From Macrotis lagotis (taxonomy: Eukaryota; Chordata; Mammalia; Peramelemorphia; Peramelidae): a stretch of DNA of 64,000 bases. Position 1 is the first letter of the stretch. Each line of letters begins with the position of its first letter. The DNA is taken from contig NC_133663.1 of NCBI RefSeq assembly GCF_037893015.1, positions 220,437,753 to 220,501,752 of the forward strand, read 5' to 3'. A program made the position numbers and the translations under genes. Shown here in pieces: positions 61,141 to 64,000 of the stretch. The notes under the pieces were generated by a model. That model saw only the letters and a program-made list of their open reading frames with translations. It was not told the origin of the DNA and did not search any database.

Positions 61141-63235
61141 GAAGTATAAAGAATTAATCTTAAAATCATGGTTTTATTGTTTACTTTGCCAGTCCTCTGA
61201 AGCATAGATGACTTTGACCATAGATATGTTAACAAAGATCCACCCAAATTTTTATGAAGTTGCCATCTTTTAAGTGTAGTCACAAGACAATTTAGTTTCC
61301 TGAAGACTCTACTTTACCAAATATTCTAATACATCTAGCTATAATCCTTTGAATTAGTGTATGAATTAGTCTTTCATGAGACCAGATGGTATAAAAACCC
61401 ACAAGAAGACTTTCATATTGGGCCTAAATTGCTATTCATCAAGGAATTGGCAGTTCTCTAGGGAGTAATTCTTATGAAACTTATTAAGCAATCATTTACT
61501 CCAGAGCTAAATGCATCTTAGCATAGATGAGTCATTCTAAAAGAAGTGTGAGACCTCAAGAAAAATCATCATTCTTTCTGGGTTAGATTTTGTTAATCAC
61601 TTCCTTAAATCAACCAGTAAGAATTTATTGACCTTCCATTAGGTACACAGGATCTGGCTCTATGGAGCACAAAAGAAACGTGTGACAAAATGCTTATCCT
61701 AATAAACATAAAATCAGATCGAAGAGGTATATTGCAAAGTCCATCCCAAGGAACATGACCAGAATTGAGTTTTAGGTGAGAATGTGGAAGCTTTAGGGCA
61801 TTATTGATTATCACTGGGGACTTGTACTTCTAGATGAGAATGAGGTCCTTTGTTGGTTATGGAGCACAAAAAGCTGATCACTTAATGAATGTTTAAAAAG
61901 CCAGTGACCCCATGCTCTATTCTTTCCTCCTTTTCAGTTCAGAGTAGTGTGAATGATATTTGAATCACATTCTGAGAAGTAGGTGGGAGTATATTCAGCT
62001 TATTTCATTCTTGGCTTACTTGAAATTGTGAGTAAATGGCATCCAAACACATATCCTATGAAGGTAAGTCTGAGTGTGAGTTTAAGTTGACTCCTTTTTG
62101 TTTGTTTTTTAATGATCTTACACAAAAGAAAATCTATACTGAGAGGAATGTGCCCAGGCTTGGAAATAATGACATTATGAGTTTGAAAGAGCCAGATTTC
62201 TTGGATCCAAATGATTAAGAGCCAAATGTCAGCAAGGGAACAGACCCCAGGAACTTCTTTGTTTAAAACTATTCTGTTACAAAGTGTGAGGTTTTTAGTT
62301 AGCTTTTTTATAGTGTAGAAATAAACTTGTTATTCCATTCCTGGATAATATTGTACAGGAAGATTTTTAAAATGACTTCTATTTTGGAGAAATCATATTG
62401 TGGGTAAGATAGAAATCCCCACCTCCAATGTAGTTACTATGCCTTGCTTAGGAGAAAATTTAAGATGAATATAGAGTCTGTATATCTTGTTGAAAAATTA
62501 TAAGTCATTGGATGAGATACAAGACTGTACCCAAAGAAATTCACATAAAAATGAGAGGCTATCTCAAACTGGAAGAAAAAAGAAAACATAATTCGCATCT
62601 GGATTAATCGAATATTTGGAGCATTGAGTTGGGATAGAGAAGAGTAATAAAGAGAATAATTGGTTCTACAAACTGAAGAAGAGAGAAACTGGAGGTTGTT
62701 ACAGACCATTTTATTTTCTCATCCTTTAAAATGAAATAATTTTGTAACAACTTGTTATATCTAAACTATGTAAACAACCTGAAGCCACTAGAGGTAAGTG
62801 CTTATCATACTGAAGGGTATGAGAAAAAAAAAAACTTACCCTTTATTCAATCTTAATTATATGTCTGACTCCCCAGGATGAATGGATTCTGGTCCATATT
62901 TCATGCTTGATTACAGAGCAATGAGTAGCACTGTTTTCCAAACCCAATAGGACCAGCAGAAGTTCTTAAATTTATAACAGGGGTGTGCTGGGTTAATGTT
63001 TAATAACTAACTCTCTGAAAAGGCTTGCCATAATATAAAGTATAATCTGCATTATGCACATTATCTCCATCACAAAACTATACAGTAAATCAACAAAATA
63101 ATAAATCAAGTCTTTATCTATTGTGTTCAGCCAATATAAGGTGGCTCCAACATACTGAGTTTAGAGACAAGATGTACAGAGAAAAAAAACCATTGTATAC
63201 AATAGAATTTTTTTTAAATAATAGCACTGTGTTTT
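61141..63235. other. No gene recognised
   Basis: AT-rich. The 60-codon frame at 62036-62218 has no recognisable motif or splice context. Confidence 0.45.
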
Positions 63236-63490
63236 AATAGTTGTTGTTCAGTTATTTTTCAGTTGTAGCCAATTCTTCATGACCCCATTTCGGGTCTTCT
63301 TGTCAGAGATACTGGAGTGGTTTGTCATTTCCTTCTCTAGATAATTTTAACAATGATGAAACTGAGACAAAAAGGGGTAAGAGACATCCCTGAGATCACA
63401 CAGCTAATAAGTGTCTGAGATCAAATTTAATTCAGGAAAATAAATCTTGACTTAAGGTCAGCATTCTATTCACTGGGCCACCTAGCTGCT
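63236..63490 (+). mobile_element. Long marsupial SINE
   Basis: The order 'gttgttcagttatttttcag', 'agatactggagtggtttgtc', 'atttccttctctagataatt', 'gatcacacagctaataagtg' and 'attcactgggccacctagct' is a nearly complete copy. Confidence 0.9.
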
Positions 63491-64000
63491 CATGTGTATT
63501 AATATACTCAGTGAAATACCTCAAAAGATAAATAATTCCATTTCTGTGAGCTTTTTTTATTTCCAATCTAGATCAAAACCCTTTCTGAGCTTGAGGGAGC
63601 TCTTTCTATGACCAAAATTGTAAGCCATCATACTATGACTAACATTCTTATCATGAACTCAAATCAGCTAAGCTGGTTTCTGACTGACAAATACATATTT
63701 CTCTATTCCTTCATATAAGCTTCTTATCTTGGTAGAGATTTTAGGGACCATAGGTACCCTCTAAACAATAAAGAGGTAAGATTGATAGTAATTGAGTAAG
63801 AAAAATGTAAAATATAAATTTGACTTTTAAAAAATAATCACCTTCTTAAGTAAAAGATAAGGGAGGCAAATTTGGAATTTTATGTGAGGAACAAAAAAGA
63901 TCTAGAGAAAGGTCTTAGTGATCTATAAACTCAGTGAACAGTATAAGATAGCAGCAAAAGAAAAGAAATAAGCTTATGCAACCTTGCATACAATTGATGC
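63491..64000. other. No gene recognised
   Basis: AT-rich sequence at the right edge, nothing identifiable. Confidence 0.4.

Overview
This window looks like metatherian (marsupial) nuclear DNA. The main evidence is the repeat content. There are many copies of a tRNA-derived SINE of about 150 bp in both orientations (conserved core 'ggcagctaggtggc ... acctagctgtgtggcc'), together with L1 fragments whose ORF2 translation follows the mammalian L1 C-terminus, old L2, MIR and CR1/L3-like remnants, and LTR pieces. I cannot fix the species. I found no complete intact protein-coding gene. The window is a patchwork of gene fragments and pseudogenes set in repeats.

Layout. 1-10.7 kb: mostly repeats (L1 on the minus strand, a CR1/L3-like remnant, MIR). 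10.7-13.4 kb: three decayed coiled-coil exons of an ANKRD26-like gene on the plus strand. 13.5-14.3 kb: a CpG island holding what looks like WWOX exon 1 on the minus strand. 14.95-24.95 kb: the left copy of a large direct duplication, ending in the last two ANKRD26-like exons. 25.2-31.0 kb: a Glu/Lys-rich, probably WDR87-like coding sequence with a 30-bp coding minisatellite, broken by stops, frameshifts and a SINE. 33.6-38.9 kb: a CpG island and two exons of a MAP3K10-like (MLK2) kinase pseudogene. 41.0-41.6 kb: a C2H2 zinc-finger fossil. 41.83-50.78 kb: the right copy of the duplication, with a second pair of terminal ANKRD26-like exons. 51.3-60.6 kb: nested L1, SINE and LTR debris containing an RPL9 processed pseudogene split by about 2.8 kb of inserted repeats. 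60.7-64 kb: an L2 copy, a SINE, and sequence with no recognisable gene.

How it fits together. The two ~9-10 kb copies lie in the same orientation, and the WDR87-like and MAP3K10-like fragments lie between them. The ANKRD26-like final exon is open in both copies, but the upstream exons are broken on the left and absent on the right. A reverse-oriented solo LTR and one SINE are in the left copy only. Human counterparts of the fragments lie on several chromosomes (WWOX 16q, ANKRD26 10p, WDR87 and MAP3K10 19q). I infer a duplication-acceptor region rather than a functional cluster. I found no CRISPR array, operon, non-SINE tRNA gene or clearly functional new system.
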